Assembly: GCA_002084765.1 (NCBI GenBank)
Contig: NBMB01000046.1
Coordinates: 1-28,422, forward strand
Length of the DNA: 28,422 nucleotides
Source: Candidatus Cloacimonetes bacterium 4572_55
GTDB lineage: Bacteria; 4572-55
Direction: 5' to 3'
This document shows, piece after piece, positions 9,682 through 18,995 of the stretch. Under the pieces are notes generated by a model that saw nothing but the letters and a program-made list of their open reading frames with translations, was not told the DNA's origin and did not search any database. The first letter of the stretch is position 1. The number at the start of each line of letters is the position of its first letter. Both the position numbers and the translations under genes were made by a program.

Positions 9682-11004
9682 TTGAAAAAGGTTCTAATTC
9701 TCGGAGCAGGATTGGTGACAAAACCGGGAGTCCGCTATCTTCTGGATAATAATCTCAAGGTGACTGTTGCCAGCCGGACGGTTTCAAAGGCGGAAAATTT
9801 GATTGCCGAACATGAAAATGGCGCGGCACTCCAGCTTTTGGCAACGGAAACGGATAAGATGGAAAAATTGATCGAGGAGCATGATCTGGTGGTTAGCCTG
9901 TTGCCTTATACCTATCATGTGCAGGTGGCAAAGCTGGCGATCAAGCATAAAACTCCGATGGTGACGACCTCGTATGTCAGTCAAGCTATGAAAGATTTGG
10001 ACGAGGAAGCCAAAGCCGCTGGCGTTCTGATTCTCAATGAGTTGGGAGTGGATCCGGGCATCGACCACATGTCCGCAATGCGGATTATCGACGCTGTAAA
10101 AGAAAAAGGCGGAAAGATCACCCATTTCAAGTCCTATTGCGGCGGTCTGCCCGCTCCGGAAGCAAACGACGTCCCGTGGGGATATAAATTCTCGTGGAGT
10201 CCGCTTGGCGTGATTATGGCAGGAAAGAATTCCGCCCGGTTTCTCGAAGAGGGCAAACAGGTCGATGTTCCAGGCTCAGAACTGTTTTCGCATCACTGGG
10301 AAGTGGATGTGGAGAACAAGGATATCGGCTCCCTGGAGGGCTATCCGAATCGGGATTGCCTGGGATATATCGAGCTGTACGGGTTGGAAGGAATCAAGAC
10401 CATGTTTCGCGGCACGTTGCGCTATCCCGGATGGTCGGTTTGTATGAAAAATACCGCGGACTTCGGATACTTGGACGACAAAGAGATCGAAACCAAAGGG
10501 ATGACCTACGCGCAATTGACAGAAAAACTGTTGGATGAGGGCGAGGGAGACATCAGGCAGAGAGCCGCGGATAAGATCGGTATTGCCGTAGATTCCGATA
10601 CGCTGAACCGATGGGAATGGCTCGGATTGTTCGGCGATGAGAAGATCGCGCATGAAACGTGCTCCCCGATGGTGGCTTTTGCCGACATTATGCTGAAAAA
10701 GTTGCCATACAAAGAGGATGAGCGGGACATGATCGTGCTTTTCCATGAATTTTACGCGGAATATCCCGACCACAAGGAGCGACTGACTTCGACCCTGATC
10801 GATTTTGGTATCCCGAACGGCGATTCCTCTATGTCCCGGACGGTCTCACTGCCCGCGGCAGTCGCTGTTCGCCGAACCTTAGCCGGCGAATTCGATGGGT
10901 TTACCGGCGTGCATATTCCTGTCCATCCCAATATTTACAGACAGATATTGGACGAGCTGGAAGGTTTGGACATAATTTGCAAGGAAAAAACGGAGATTCT
11001 TTAA
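9682..11004 (+). CDS. Saccharopine dehydrogenase (L-glutamate-forming, LYS9-type)
   Basis: 440 aa. It interconverts saccharopine with 2-aminoadipate semialdehyde plus glutamate using NAD(P), a step of either lysine breakdown or the aminoadipate route to lysine. Visible: the N-terminal Rossmann motif VLILGAGLVTKP (4-15), the substrate-domain signatures NELGVDPGIDHMSAM (119-133) and YCGGLPAPEANDVPWGYKFS (152-171), both closely like eukaryotic LYS9/AASS, and a full-length C-terminus. TTG 9682 is the start because GGAGG (9671-9675) is correctly spaced before it. The gene has its own promoter and terminator, so it is monocistronic. Physiological direction is unknown. No other lysine gene adjoins it, though a homoisocitrate-type dehydrogenase lies 15 kb downstream. 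Confidence 0.92.
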   Translation: MKKVLILGAGLVTKPGVRYLLDNNLKVTVASRTVSKAENLIAEHENGAALQLLATETDKMEKLIEEHDLVVSLLPYTYHVQVAKLAIKHKTPMVTTSYVSQAMKDLDEEAKAAGVLILNELGVDPGIDHMSAMRIIDAVKEKGGKITHFKSYCGGLPAPEANDVPWGYKFSWSPLGVIMAGKNSARFLEEGKQVDVPGSELFSHHWEVDVENKDIGSLEGYPNRDCLGYIELYGLEGIKTMFRGTLRYPGWSVCMKNTADFGYLDDKEIETKGMTYAQLTEKLLDEGEGDIRQRAADKIGIAVDSDTLNRWEWLGLFGDEKIAHETCSPMVAFADIMLKKLPYKEDERDMIVLFHEFYAEYPDHKERLTSTLIDFGIPNGDSSMSRTVSLPAAVAVRRTLAGEFDGFTGVHIPVHPNIYRQILDELEGLDIICKEKTEIL

Positions 11005-11036
11005 TATCTGACAATTCGAGATTTCTCGAATTTGCG

Positions 11037-11074
11037 AAAAACGCCCCGGGTTAGAGATAGCCCGGGGCGTTTTG
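11037..11074 (+). terminator. Terminator of saccharopine dehydrogenase
   Basis: A 14-bp arm AAAAACGCCCCGGG pairs with CCCGGGGCGTTTTG-side bases around a loop of about ten bases and is followed by a T-rich tract. It lies 33 bases after the stop codon. Confidence 0.9.
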
Positions 11075-11090
11075 TTTTACCATGCGAGTT

Positions 11091-11160
11091 TTTGGCAAAA
11101 AAATATAATTCTTTCACTATCAATATCTTAAATCTGCGATAATCTGCGTAATCTGCGGAT
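11091..11160 (-). repeat. Interspersed repeat, inverted copy
   Basis: Read on the minus strand this matches both right-end copies: ATCCGCAGATTACGCAGATT, then ATCGCAGATT, then an A/T part ending TATATT...GCCAAA. The similarity spans about 70 bases with a few mismatches and small gaps. It lies between a terminator and a promoter. Confidence 0.8.
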
Positions 11161-11280
11161 CGAGTTCCGCAATTTTTTCAGAGGAGACTGCTTTTTTTTT
11201 ATTTTTCTTAGTAAACTCTTTGTTAACTCGTTTAAGATTGTAGGATTGAAAAAAAAAGTTAGAAATTTTAAATTTTTTTC

Positions 11281-11309
11281 TTGACAATCCAACGATATTT
11301 TTATATATT
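11281..11309 (+). promoter_or_regulatory. Predicted promoter of the giant surface protein
   Basis: TTGACA (11281-11286), a 17-base spacer, then TATATT (11304-11309). A second TTGACA at 11326-11331 is followed by TATAAA at 11350-11355 (18 bases) and could be an alternative start. Both leave an A/T-rich leader of more than 100 bases. Confidence 0.6.
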
Positions 11310-11477
11310 TTTTACTAATTGTGAATTGACAATAAATTTAAGTATAATATATAAATGCGTAAGCAAATTTCGTTCCAGTTTTTATCTGAATAAAAAAATT
11401 TATGTACGTGAAGCATAAAAATCAAATGCGTTTTTTTTTCTGAGAATTATAAGTATTTTAAAAAAAGGAAGGTAAGT

Positions 11478-14400
11478 ATGTTGAGACAAAAGGGTTTACG
11501 TGGATTATTGGCAAGTTCGTTCATTTCGTTCATCACACTTTTTTTTCTATTCACTTCAGGGGCTTTTGCTTCTGAACTCCAGTTACCGTCGCACATAACC
11601 GTCAATCCTGGAGACGTTGATATCGAAATTCCGATACGCGTCGCTCCGGAGGTGGAAAATCCAGACACTGTAATTCATTTTAATTTTAAGGTAATTTTTC
11701 CTGATACTCTTTTTTCATTTCAATCTTTCCAGGGCAGCGACGACACGCTAAACGATGTGGATTCGTTAAGCTGTTCTGTGAGCAACGATACGCTGACAAT
11801 CGCCTACACCGACACGCTCATTGTAGACAGCCGAGCCAAAATACTCACGCTGCTCTTTGATGTGACTGCCGACAGCGCGACCGCAGACTCGATATACATC
11901 CTCGAGTCTGACAGTCTTGCCATTTCATCTGATTCCTTATGTGCGATAACAATTCAGGACTCTCTCACGTTGCGGCTTCCACTTGCCGGAGAGACGTGGC
12001 CCATCGGGGTTTCACGAGCGATCCTCTGGTCATGCGACGCGCAGATCGACACGCTTGTTCTGGAATACTCACCCGATAACGGAGAGAGTTGGAATCACAT
12101 CGCTCAATTAGACTCCTCAAAAAATATTGGTTTCTACACATGGAGCGTTCCATCTGGAACAACTCCCGCGGATTCTTCTTGGAGAATCCGAGTACGAGAT
12201 ATGTCAGATTCCCTCTTATACGACGTATCCGGTCTCTTTTCCGTTGATAACTCCACCTCGGCGGACTACATCACAATCACTGGACCCAATGGCGGTGAAG
12301 AATGGGCTATCGAAGAGGACGGTCTGAATTGGGACGTGCCGGATTCCGTGAGAGGTCATGTGGACTTCGATATCTCAGGTTCGCTATCGGGCTTTAGTTA
12401 TGACTACAGCTCTGACGCGGGAGCCAGTTGGATTACCACGTATATGGAACCAGGGGGTAGCGACGGCGACGAAACCTGGCGCGTCCGAGACACCCCATCC
12501 GACTCCTGCCTATTCCGCGTCACCAACGGGTCGGATTCGTTGGTTTATGACATATCTGACGACTTTTTTACCATTATTCCAAAAAGTATCCAGGTCACGT
12601 CGCCAGTGAGCTCGGACACGATGTATGTGGCAAGGACATTCACTATCGAGTGGGAGGCAGTCGGCGAATTTTGGGCGACAATCGAATATTCCTTTGACGC
12701 CGGGCAAACATGGACAACCACAAGAGAACAGAGCGACCATGATAGAAAATCGACCTGGCATAAGGTGGCAAAAGTGCCTGGAGGTCTCTCCGATACCTGC
12801 CTGGTCCGTATCTCGGAATGGAGTGACAGCGGCGCGCGAGAGGAGACGGTCGCAGATACGTCAGACTTCTTTGTCACGATTGATACACGAGAAACCAAGC
12901 GAGCCATTATCGTTGCCGGACAAAAAAGCGCGGCTGATAACCTGTGGGGTATCACAGATACTTTGACCAACAAGATCTGCCAGAGTCTCCTGGAGGGCGG
13001 CTATTTCGAGGATGAGTTCATGCTGCTTCATCCCGAGCCTACTGCAGATTATCAAGACACCACCGCGACGCTGAACACTCTTAGGGACGCGATTGTCACC
13101 TGGGCGGATAGCGAGTTCGATGACGCCAATGATCCAGACGGTCAGCTCTACATCTATATTGGCGGACAAAGCGCAAGAAACAGCGTATATCTTAACACGA
13201 CGGCGGAACTTCTTTCCGCAGACAGTTTGGCGAGCTGGGTGCATACTTTAGAAGGCGGAGCGGTGTTTAGCGAGACCATCACCATGCTTGACTTCTGTTA
13301 CGCGGGCTCCTTTCTCGACGCATTCGGCGACAGTACCACAATTTTGCCCGCCAAAGATCGGATTGTCATAGCGGCAAGCGACACAGCTTCCGCCGCGTAT
13401 TTCGGCGTGGGAGGCTACCCATCCTTTTCGTATCGAGTGATTAATGAAATCTTTCCTCATAACCACTGCATTACGAGCCTTTTTGAACACTCAAGAGTAG
13501 AGGTGGATTCTAATTTTGTGCTTTACCAAGAGCCTGTATTCTATTATAATGGAAGAGTTTATACAAAGTCTTATAAAGATTGCGACCCCGAAGATAGAAG
13601 AGAACGACCGGTAGATGTAGCACCGAGAAAATCTCCCAAACTGACGCATTTTAATCGCGGTTTTACATCTTATAATTCAGGATTTCGAGACGTGGATTCC
13701 CAAATCACCGCGGTCATCCCCGATACCACCATTTGTGAGAGCTCTCTGGAAATCTGGGCAGATGTGGAGATTGGCGGTACCAATTTAACTGCGGATGTGG
13801 ACGTGGTCATCTTACCTCCTGGGCATACCTGGCCCTTTATACCGGGGGACTACGACGCGCCGATCGTGGATTTAACGTCGCAAATTTCTCTCCTCTCCGG
13901 TCAAGGCACTGCGGCGTCCTATCGCACCCTGACCGCTACTTTTGACAGTGTGGGCGTTTATCAACTGATTTTTCGTATGACGGACAGCGAGGGCGACGTC
14001 AGTTATCTCGAAGGAACTACCGTCACTCGTGTGCCAGGGATACTTACTTTGATAGAGCCTAATGGCGGAGAATCCTTTTCCGGCGATTCTATCCACGTTG
14101 CGTGGGAAGCGTGCGGGTATGATACCGCAAGTGCCAGGGCGGAAGGCGATATCAGGATAGAGATAAGAGAAGGCTCCTCCGGAAGCTGGCAAACTATTGC
14201 TGACCACATCCCAGCTACGGACTTAGCTTATTCCTGGGAAATACCGGAAGATATGTATGGTTCATGTTTTAGGATCCGGATTGTCGATGAAAATAACAGT
14301 AGCATACGGGATGTATCAGACGAATGCTTTTCTATCTCTGGCGGTCCCTTGACACTGGATCCTCCATCCGACTGGTCCACCTGTCGGGAGCAGACTATCA

Positions 14401-17400
14401 CTTTCACGAGGTCTGACAGCCTGGATACGCGGATTGATCTCTCTCTTAACCGCGGTGCGTCATGGGACAGTGTGACAACCGTATCCGAACTTGAGGGATC
14501 TCCAGAGGAGGGTTACACAGGCTCGTATAGCTACACGCCGTCGGTAGAGATAACCAACCACCGTTGCCAACTTCGTGTCGTGGATGTTGCAGATGAGAAC
14601 ATCAAGGACACGTCATCCGATTTCACTATCTACGGAAAAATGACCGTGATGTCGCCGAATGGCGGCGGGCACTGGCAAACTGGGACAAGTAACGATATCA
14701 CATGGCTCGCATGCGATGATATCGAATATGTGAAAATATCTTATGGCGTTGTCGCGGATGAAGATACGATCTGGCATGTCATCAGAAATTCCACGCAAAA
14801 TGACAGCGTTTCCGCATGGTCGGTCCCGGATAGCATAGTGACCTCTATGCAGACTTTGATCAAGATTGAAGACGCGTCGGATCCCTCGACATTCGATATA
14901 TCAGACGGCTATTTTAAGCTCTTGAATCCGATCACTCTGCTATTTCCGAATGGGGATGAGCGCTTACCTCTCGATAGCGAACAGAATATCCGTTGGATTA
15001 TGGGAGATTCCTCTATCGACAGCGTTATGGTCGAATTTTCCCATGACGACGGCGACAATTGGGACTCGCTCGCTGTCGTTTCTGCATCAGAGGAGAGCTG
15101 GATATGGACGCCTGGCACGACCTCTGTAGAATGTCTGATCAAAGTATCGGATGCGGATAGCGCGGAAGTATTCGACGTATCAGACAACCTTTTCGAGATT
15201 ATCCCCGACGCGATCCGAATTATATCGCCAGAAGCTGGGGACTCATGGTCAGACGGAGTCGTCCATAATCTGGAATGGGCATTCTTTGGTGACATTGATT
15301 CCTGCCGAATCGAGTATCGAGTCCATCCAGATAGCAGTTGGCACTTTATCAGCGAGGTATATCACGACACCACCTATGCCTGGACGGTCCCGAATACCCC
15401 GTCAAACGAATGTGAATTGGCGATCACCGCGTTGCCAGATACGACCATAGCCGACACTGTCGGGGCATTTTCCATCACCAATCGCTCGCTCAATATCACT
15501 GCTATCAATTTCTCGTATGAGGACCCGGACAGCATTGGCATTGGGGATTCGCTCTTTGTGTCGGTCGATACTGGAGGGGAAGTTGATTACCTGAGTTTCC
15601 TTATATTTGCTATCAATGGCGTTGACACCACCTGGCAAGCTGTGCGAGATTCTTCCCAAACAGCGGTATTTGACGCATCAGACAGTACCTTTTCCCTATT
15701 TGTCCCGCCAATCCCGCCGGACTTTCTTCCCAGTAACAACTGCTGGGTCAGAGCCTTCATTCCGAGCGATACAACCATTTATTCCGATATGCGAATCTCG
15801 CCGTTCATCCGCCCCATGTCTGTGATAGTGATCACTCCGGTCGCGGGCGACTCTATAGAGATCGGATCCGTCTATCCGATTGTGCGCCATTTGGTTGGGA
15901 GATTTTGGCTGGGGGTGGACTTCTCCTCCGACGGAGGGGAATGCTGGCAGACACTGCGATACCAAACCGAACCGGATACGGTCTCCTATTGGAACGGGGT
16001 CTTTAGTCCTCCTTCCGACTCCTGCCTGATTCGGGTCTATAAATATGACGATGAACAGATGGTCGTCGCGGACAGTTCCGGCATATTTACGACGTATGGT
16101 CCCATTGAGATCACATCCGGGGAAAACGACTCGCTCTTGATCGGCTCGACTCGGACGATCCACTGGAACGCCGCGGATATCGACACGTTTCCGAATGTGA
16201 AGATAGAATACGCGTTTGAGACCGATTGGGATCGGTGCGAGCTCGCGAAAAATAGAGTCGAGTGGATTCCAGTAACCAATTCGACCCTCAACGACAGTAC
16301 CTACGAGTTTACAGTCCCGGATATTTCCACGCCTGATACTCTTTCTATGCCTCTGTGGATCAAAGTATCCGCGTTGACGTCGCAGCCCGACTCCATGCGT
16401 CAGGAGATTTACGATATCTCACGCATGATCGCGTATAAAAATCGGGCGACAAAACGCGCGATTATTGTCGCGGGTCAAAACAGCGAGACCGATCCGCTCT
16501 GGCAAATCACAGCAGAGTTGACAAACAATGCTTTTGGCGTCTTGCGATCAGCCGGTTATCAAAGCGATGAAATCGGGTTCTTATCCCCCGATAGCTCAGA
16601 CGTGGATCAGGACGAGGTTGCAGATCAGGATACGCTCGCGTCGCTCCAGACGCTGCGTAGCGAGATTCTCGGACTCGGCGAGGGTCTGGATGGACTCAGT
16701 TCTCTCCTATTTTATATCACGGGTCCCTCTTCGGACAATGGTCGGATCCAGCTTGACGGTCCCAGCGACTACCTGATACCGGACAGTCTGGATACCTGGT
16801 TGGACGAATTGGAATCGGAATTCGAGTCCCTGCAAACGGTCATCGCGCTGGATTTCTCGTATGCCGAAGCTTTTATCGATTCACTGGCAGACTCACAGAG
16901 GGTTGTGATCGCCTCGTCTGACTCCTCCGCGTATTTTGGTTCATCTGGAGGAAATCCCTCTTTTGGTCATCACTTTATGCGGGAAATTTATCCCTCGCAT
17001 GACCTCTGGGAAGCGTTTGCCAACGCGTCTCGATTCACCGAGCATATTTTTAACAATCGAGAGGATGTGGACGATGAGGAGTATGTCCAGCAAAATCCTA
17101 TCTTAAACTATAACGGCGAAAATTATGATAGCGACGATGAAGACCCCTTCGCGGAGCCGATCTATCTCGCGTTCACCACGGTAGAGACCGAGCGACCCGA
17201 TATCATTGAAACCATGAGCAACGCGTCGATCTGTGAGGATACGGTCGATGTGTGGGTAGAGGCAAGTCAAAACGATTCTGCGGATGTCGCGATCATCCCG
17301 CCAAATTTTGAACTGCCTGAGCATTCTGATTTTGAGGGAGCCGTAGTAGATCTCGTCTTGCAACGCCTCGCATGGCAGGACACATTGCCTTATGATCGCC

Positions 17401-18761
17401 ATCACGCAGAGATCGCTGATATCCAGGAAAATGGGTCAAGCCGTCTTATATTCCGGGTTTGGGACAGAAAGGGGCAATACGTTGCATTCGATACGGATGA
17501 TCAGGTCGATCCACAATCAAGGCTATCGGAAAGCGTCTGGGATCAGGACGATCAGACGGATCCCCAGACTGTTCTGATCCGCTCGGAAAAGGACAGTCTC
17601 ACCTTATCTATCTGTGAGGGATGGAATCTGATTGGGATGCCTCTGGCTCTTTCGGATAACTCGTATAGCGCGGTTTTTCCTTATGCTGTGACTGCGCCCT
17701 ACAGCTACTCAAGCGGGGAATATTCGCAATCGGACTATATCTTGCCTGAACTTGGGTATTGGCTCAAGTCTGATGCAGACACGACGGTACAGATGATCGG
17801 TTGCCCCGATTATATCTATTCTTTATATCTGACGATTGGGTGGAATTTGATCAGCCCCCCTGTATGCAATAACAATATCTCTGTCCAGAATATCGAGGAT
17901 CCAGAGGATATTATCGGCACGGTATATTGTTTCACGGACTCGGCTGGATATGAGTCTGTCTCTACCCTGTATTCGGGACAGGGGTATTGGATTCTCGCCT
18001 CGGGCGACGGCGACATTGTTTTGGATTGTGCAAATGAGACGTCGCGATCCGTGCCCGCAGATCAGCAGATTGCCGATATGAGCCTGCCAGAGCTGCAACT
18101 CAGCTCCAATGCCGGCGATAAACGCACCCTGTATCTGAATCCAAAAAACGCGGATGTCGATGAATCCCAGTTTGTCTTACCACCCGCTCCGATGTGGCCC
18201 ATATTTGACGTGCGTGTTGACGACCAAGATGTCAGGTCCCCAGGATCTTCTCTGTTCGGAGAAAATCGGAATATTATAGAAATCCAATCCGACGATGAAC
18301 ACTATCCGATTACGATCCGTCTGCAGACGGATGGAGAGGATGAGGAGACGTATCAATGCGTTTTGCACCAATATATTGGGCAAGCTCTTATTTCTACAGA
18401 TACGCTCTCTGTTGGAGAAACTCTGGAGATTTCCGATCCAGCCATTAAGGAGCTCATCGTGGATGAAATTAAGCGCATCCCGAATGTATTTGCTTTGGAT
18501 CAGAATTATCCCAATCCATTCAATCCATCGACCACGATCCAGTATCAACTGCCGATATCTGGACATACAACGCTGAAGATATACAACGTCACCGGGCAAC
18601 TGGTGAAAACGTTGGTGGATAGGAAAGAGGATGCAGGATATAAATCTGTACCATGGTCTGGTCTGAATGATAGAGATCAGACGGTCTCCAGCGGCGTCTA
18701 TTTCTATCAACTGAAAGCTGATGGAGAGACCGCTACTGCAAGAATGGTATTGCTGAAATAA
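11478..18761 (+). CDS. Giant secreted surface protein: Ig-like modules, two degenerate C13-like domains, sorting tail
   Basis: 2427 aa. Residues 1-32: signal peptide. About 35-150: cohesin-like beta domain. About 160-470: three Ig-like modules of the Ser-Thr-rich/Kre9-KNH type (SPNGGExWxxG...ITW, then ...YSxDxGxSW, then ...DxSDxxFxI). About 474-695: legumain/C13-like domain (KRAIIVAGQ; MLDFCYAGSF with Cys607; YIGGQSARN at 560-568 where VDHGG is expected, so no His). Then an Ig domain, seven more Ig-like modules (about 854-1657, with one different domain at 1336-1450), and a second C13-like domain (1658-1890) with Ser1794 instead of Cys (LDFSYAEAF) and YITGPSS instead of the His motif. About 2037-2200: two GWNLI repeats. 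The last 85 residues: FlgD-like/type IX sorting domain. Acidic, Asp/Ser-rich. Probably an adhesin or scaffold rather than a working protease. Confidence 0.9.
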   Translation: MLRQKGLRGLLASSFISFITLFFLFTSGAFASELQLPSHITVNPGDVDIEIPIRVAPEVENPDTVIHFNFKVIFPDTLFSFQSFQGSDDTLNDVDSLSCSVSNDTLTIAYTDTLIVDSRAKILTLLFDVTADSATADSIYILESDSLAISSDSLCAITIQDSLTLRLPLAGETWPIGVSRAILWSCDAQIDTLVLEYSPDNGESWNHIAQLDSSKNIGFYTWSVPSGTTPADSSWRIRVRDMSDSLLYDVSGLFSVDNSTSADYITITGPNGGEEWAIEEDGLNWDVPDSVRGHVDFDISGSLSGFSYDYSSDAGASWITTYMEPGGSDGDETWRVRDTPSDSCLFRVTNGSDSLVYDISDDFFTIIPKSIQVTSPVSSDTMYVARTFTIEWEAVGEFWATIEYSFDAGQTWTTTREQSDHDRKSTWHKVAKVPGGLSDTCLVRISEWSDSGAREETVADTSDFFVTIDTRETKRAIIVAGQKSAADNLWGITDTLTNKICQSLLEGGYFEDEFMLLHPEPTADYQDTTATLNTLRDAIVTWADSEFDDANDPDGQLYIYIGGQSARNSVYLNTTAELLSADSLASWVHTLEGGAVFSETITMLDFCYAGSFLDAFGDSTTILPAKDRIVIAASDTASAAYFGVGGYPSFSYRVINEIFPHNHCITSLFEHSRVEVDSNFVLYQEPVFYYNGRVYTKSYKDCDPEDRRERPVDVAPRKSPKLTHFNRGFTSYNSGFRDVDSQITAVIPDTTICESSLEIWADVEIGGTNLTADVDVVILPPGHTWPFIPGDYDAPIVDLTSQISLLSGQGTAASYRTLTATFDSVGVYQLIFRMTDSEGDVSYLEGTTVTRVPGILTLIEPNGGESFSGDSIHVAWEACGYDTASARAEGDIRIEIREGSSGSWQTIADHIPATDLAYSWEIPEDMYGSCFRIRIVDENNSSIRDVSDECFSISGGPLTLDPPSDWSTCREQTITFTRSDSLDTRIDLSLNRGASWDSVTTVSELEGSPEEGYTGSYSYTPSVEITNHRCQLRVVDVADENIKDTSSDFTIYGKMTVMSPNGGGHWQTGTSNDITWLACDDIEYVKISYGVVADEDTIWHVIRNSTQNDSVSAWSVPDSIVTSMQTLIKIEDASDPSTFDISDGYFKLLNPITLLFPNGDERLPLDSEQNIRWIMGDSSIDSVMVEFSHDDGDNWDSLAVVSASEESWIWTPGTTSVECLIKVSDADSAEVFDVSDNLFEIIPDAIRIISPEAGDSWSDGVVHNLEWAFFGDIDSCRIEYRVHPDSSWHFISEVYHDTTYAWTVPNTPSNECELAITALPDTTIADTVGAFSITNRSLNITAINFSYEDPDSIGIGDSLFVSVDTGGEVDYLSFLIFAINGVDTTWQAVRDSSQTAVFDASDSTFSLFVPPIPPDFLPSNNCWVRAFIPSDTTIYSDMRISPFIRPMSVIVITPVAGDSIEIGSVYPIVRHLVGRFWLGVDFSSDGGECWQTLRYQTEPDTVSYWNGVFSPPSDSCLIRVYKYDDEQMVVADSSGIFTTYGPIEITSGENDSLLIGSTRTIHWNAADIDTFPNVKIEYAFETDWDRCELAKNRVEWIPVTNSTLNDSTYEFTVPDISTPDTLSMPLWIKVSALTSQPDSMRQEIYDISRMIAYKNRATKRAIIVAGQNSETDPLWQITAELTNNAFGVLRSAGYQSDEIGFLSPDSSDVDQDEVADQDTLASLQTLRSEILGLGEGLDGLSSLLFYITGPSSDNGRIQLDGPSDYLIPDSLDTWLDELESEFESLQTVIALDFSYAEAFIDSLADSQRVVIASSDSSAYFGSSGGNPSFGHHFMREIYPSHDLWEAFANASRFTEHIFNNREDVDDEEYVQQNPILNYNGENYDSDDEDPFAEPIYLAFTTVETERPDIIETMSNASICEDTVDVWVEASQNDSADVAIIPPNFELPEHSDFEGAVVDLVLQRLAWQDTLPYDRHHAEIADIQENGSSRLIFRVWDRKGQYVAFDTDDQVDPQSRLSESVWDQDDQTDPQTVLIRSEKDSLTLSICEGWNLIGMPLALSDNSYSAVFPYAVTAPYSYSSGEYSQSDYILPELGYWLKSDADTTVQMIGCPDYIYSLYLTIGWNLISPPVCNNNISVQNIEDPEDIIGTVYCFTDSAGYESVSTLYSGQGYWILASGDGDIVLDCANETSRSVPADQQIADMSLPELQLSSNAGDKRTLYLNPKNADVDESQFVLPPAPMWPIFDVRVDDQDVRSPGSSLFGENRNIIEIQSDDEHYPITIRLQTDGEDEETYQCVLHQYIGQALISTDTLSVGETLEISDPAIKELIVDEIKRIPNVFALDQNYPNPFNPSTTIQYQLPISGHTTLKIYNVTGQLVKTLVDRKEDAGYKSVPWSGLNDRDQTVSSGVYFYQLKADGETATARMVLLK

Positions 18762-18767
18762 CGCGTG

Positions 18768-18809
18768 AAAGGTTAATTGCGTGACTTATGTCACGCAATT
18801 AACCTTTTT
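18768..18809 (+). terminator. Strong terminator after the surface protein gene
   Basis: A perfect 18-bp stem (AAAGGTTAATTGCGTGAC / its complement) with a TTAT loop, followed by a T-run, starts 7 bases after the stop. The A-run before it would also let it work in the reverse direction. Confidence 0.95.
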
Positions 18810-18902
18810 CTGCTTCAAATATAAGCACAAGAGGTTTTCTCAATTATTTACAACAGATAATTGGATTTTTGAATATTTTTTTTGTTTATCTGAATTTTTC
18901 TA

Positions 18903-18931
18903 TCGACAAACGCAAAATTTTTTGCTATAAT
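18903..18931 (+). promoter_or_regulatory. Predicted promoter of the A-B-C-D operon
   Basis: TCGACA (18903-18908), a 17-base spacer, then consensus TATAAT (18926-18931) preceded by TGC, i.e. an extended -10. Transcription would start near 18938, giving a leader of about 58 bases before ATG 18996. Nothing similar is visible upstream of genes B, C or D, which supports a single operon. Confidence 0.7.
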
Positions 18932-18995
18932 CCTTATTATTATTATTTTAATCCTATCGGGTTCTAAACTTATTGCGTAAAATTAAGGAAAAAAC

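Larger units (their letters stand above)
11005..11477. other. Intergenic region with terminator, interspersed repeat and promoters
   Basis: No gene is seen. In order: an 8-bp-stem palindrome (11013-11032, AATTCGAG / CTCGAATT), a strong terminator (11037-11074), one copy of the interspersed repeat (11091-11160), then a very A/T-rich leader with one or two promoters (11281-11309; possible second TTGACA at 11326) and the Shine-Dalgarno AAGGAAGGT just before ATG 11478. Confidence 0.7.

Noticed and set aside
13140-13560. Active cysteine protease call for the first C13-like domain
   Set aside because: Cys607 is present, but the VDHGG-type His motif reads YIGGQ and no nearby His replaces it.
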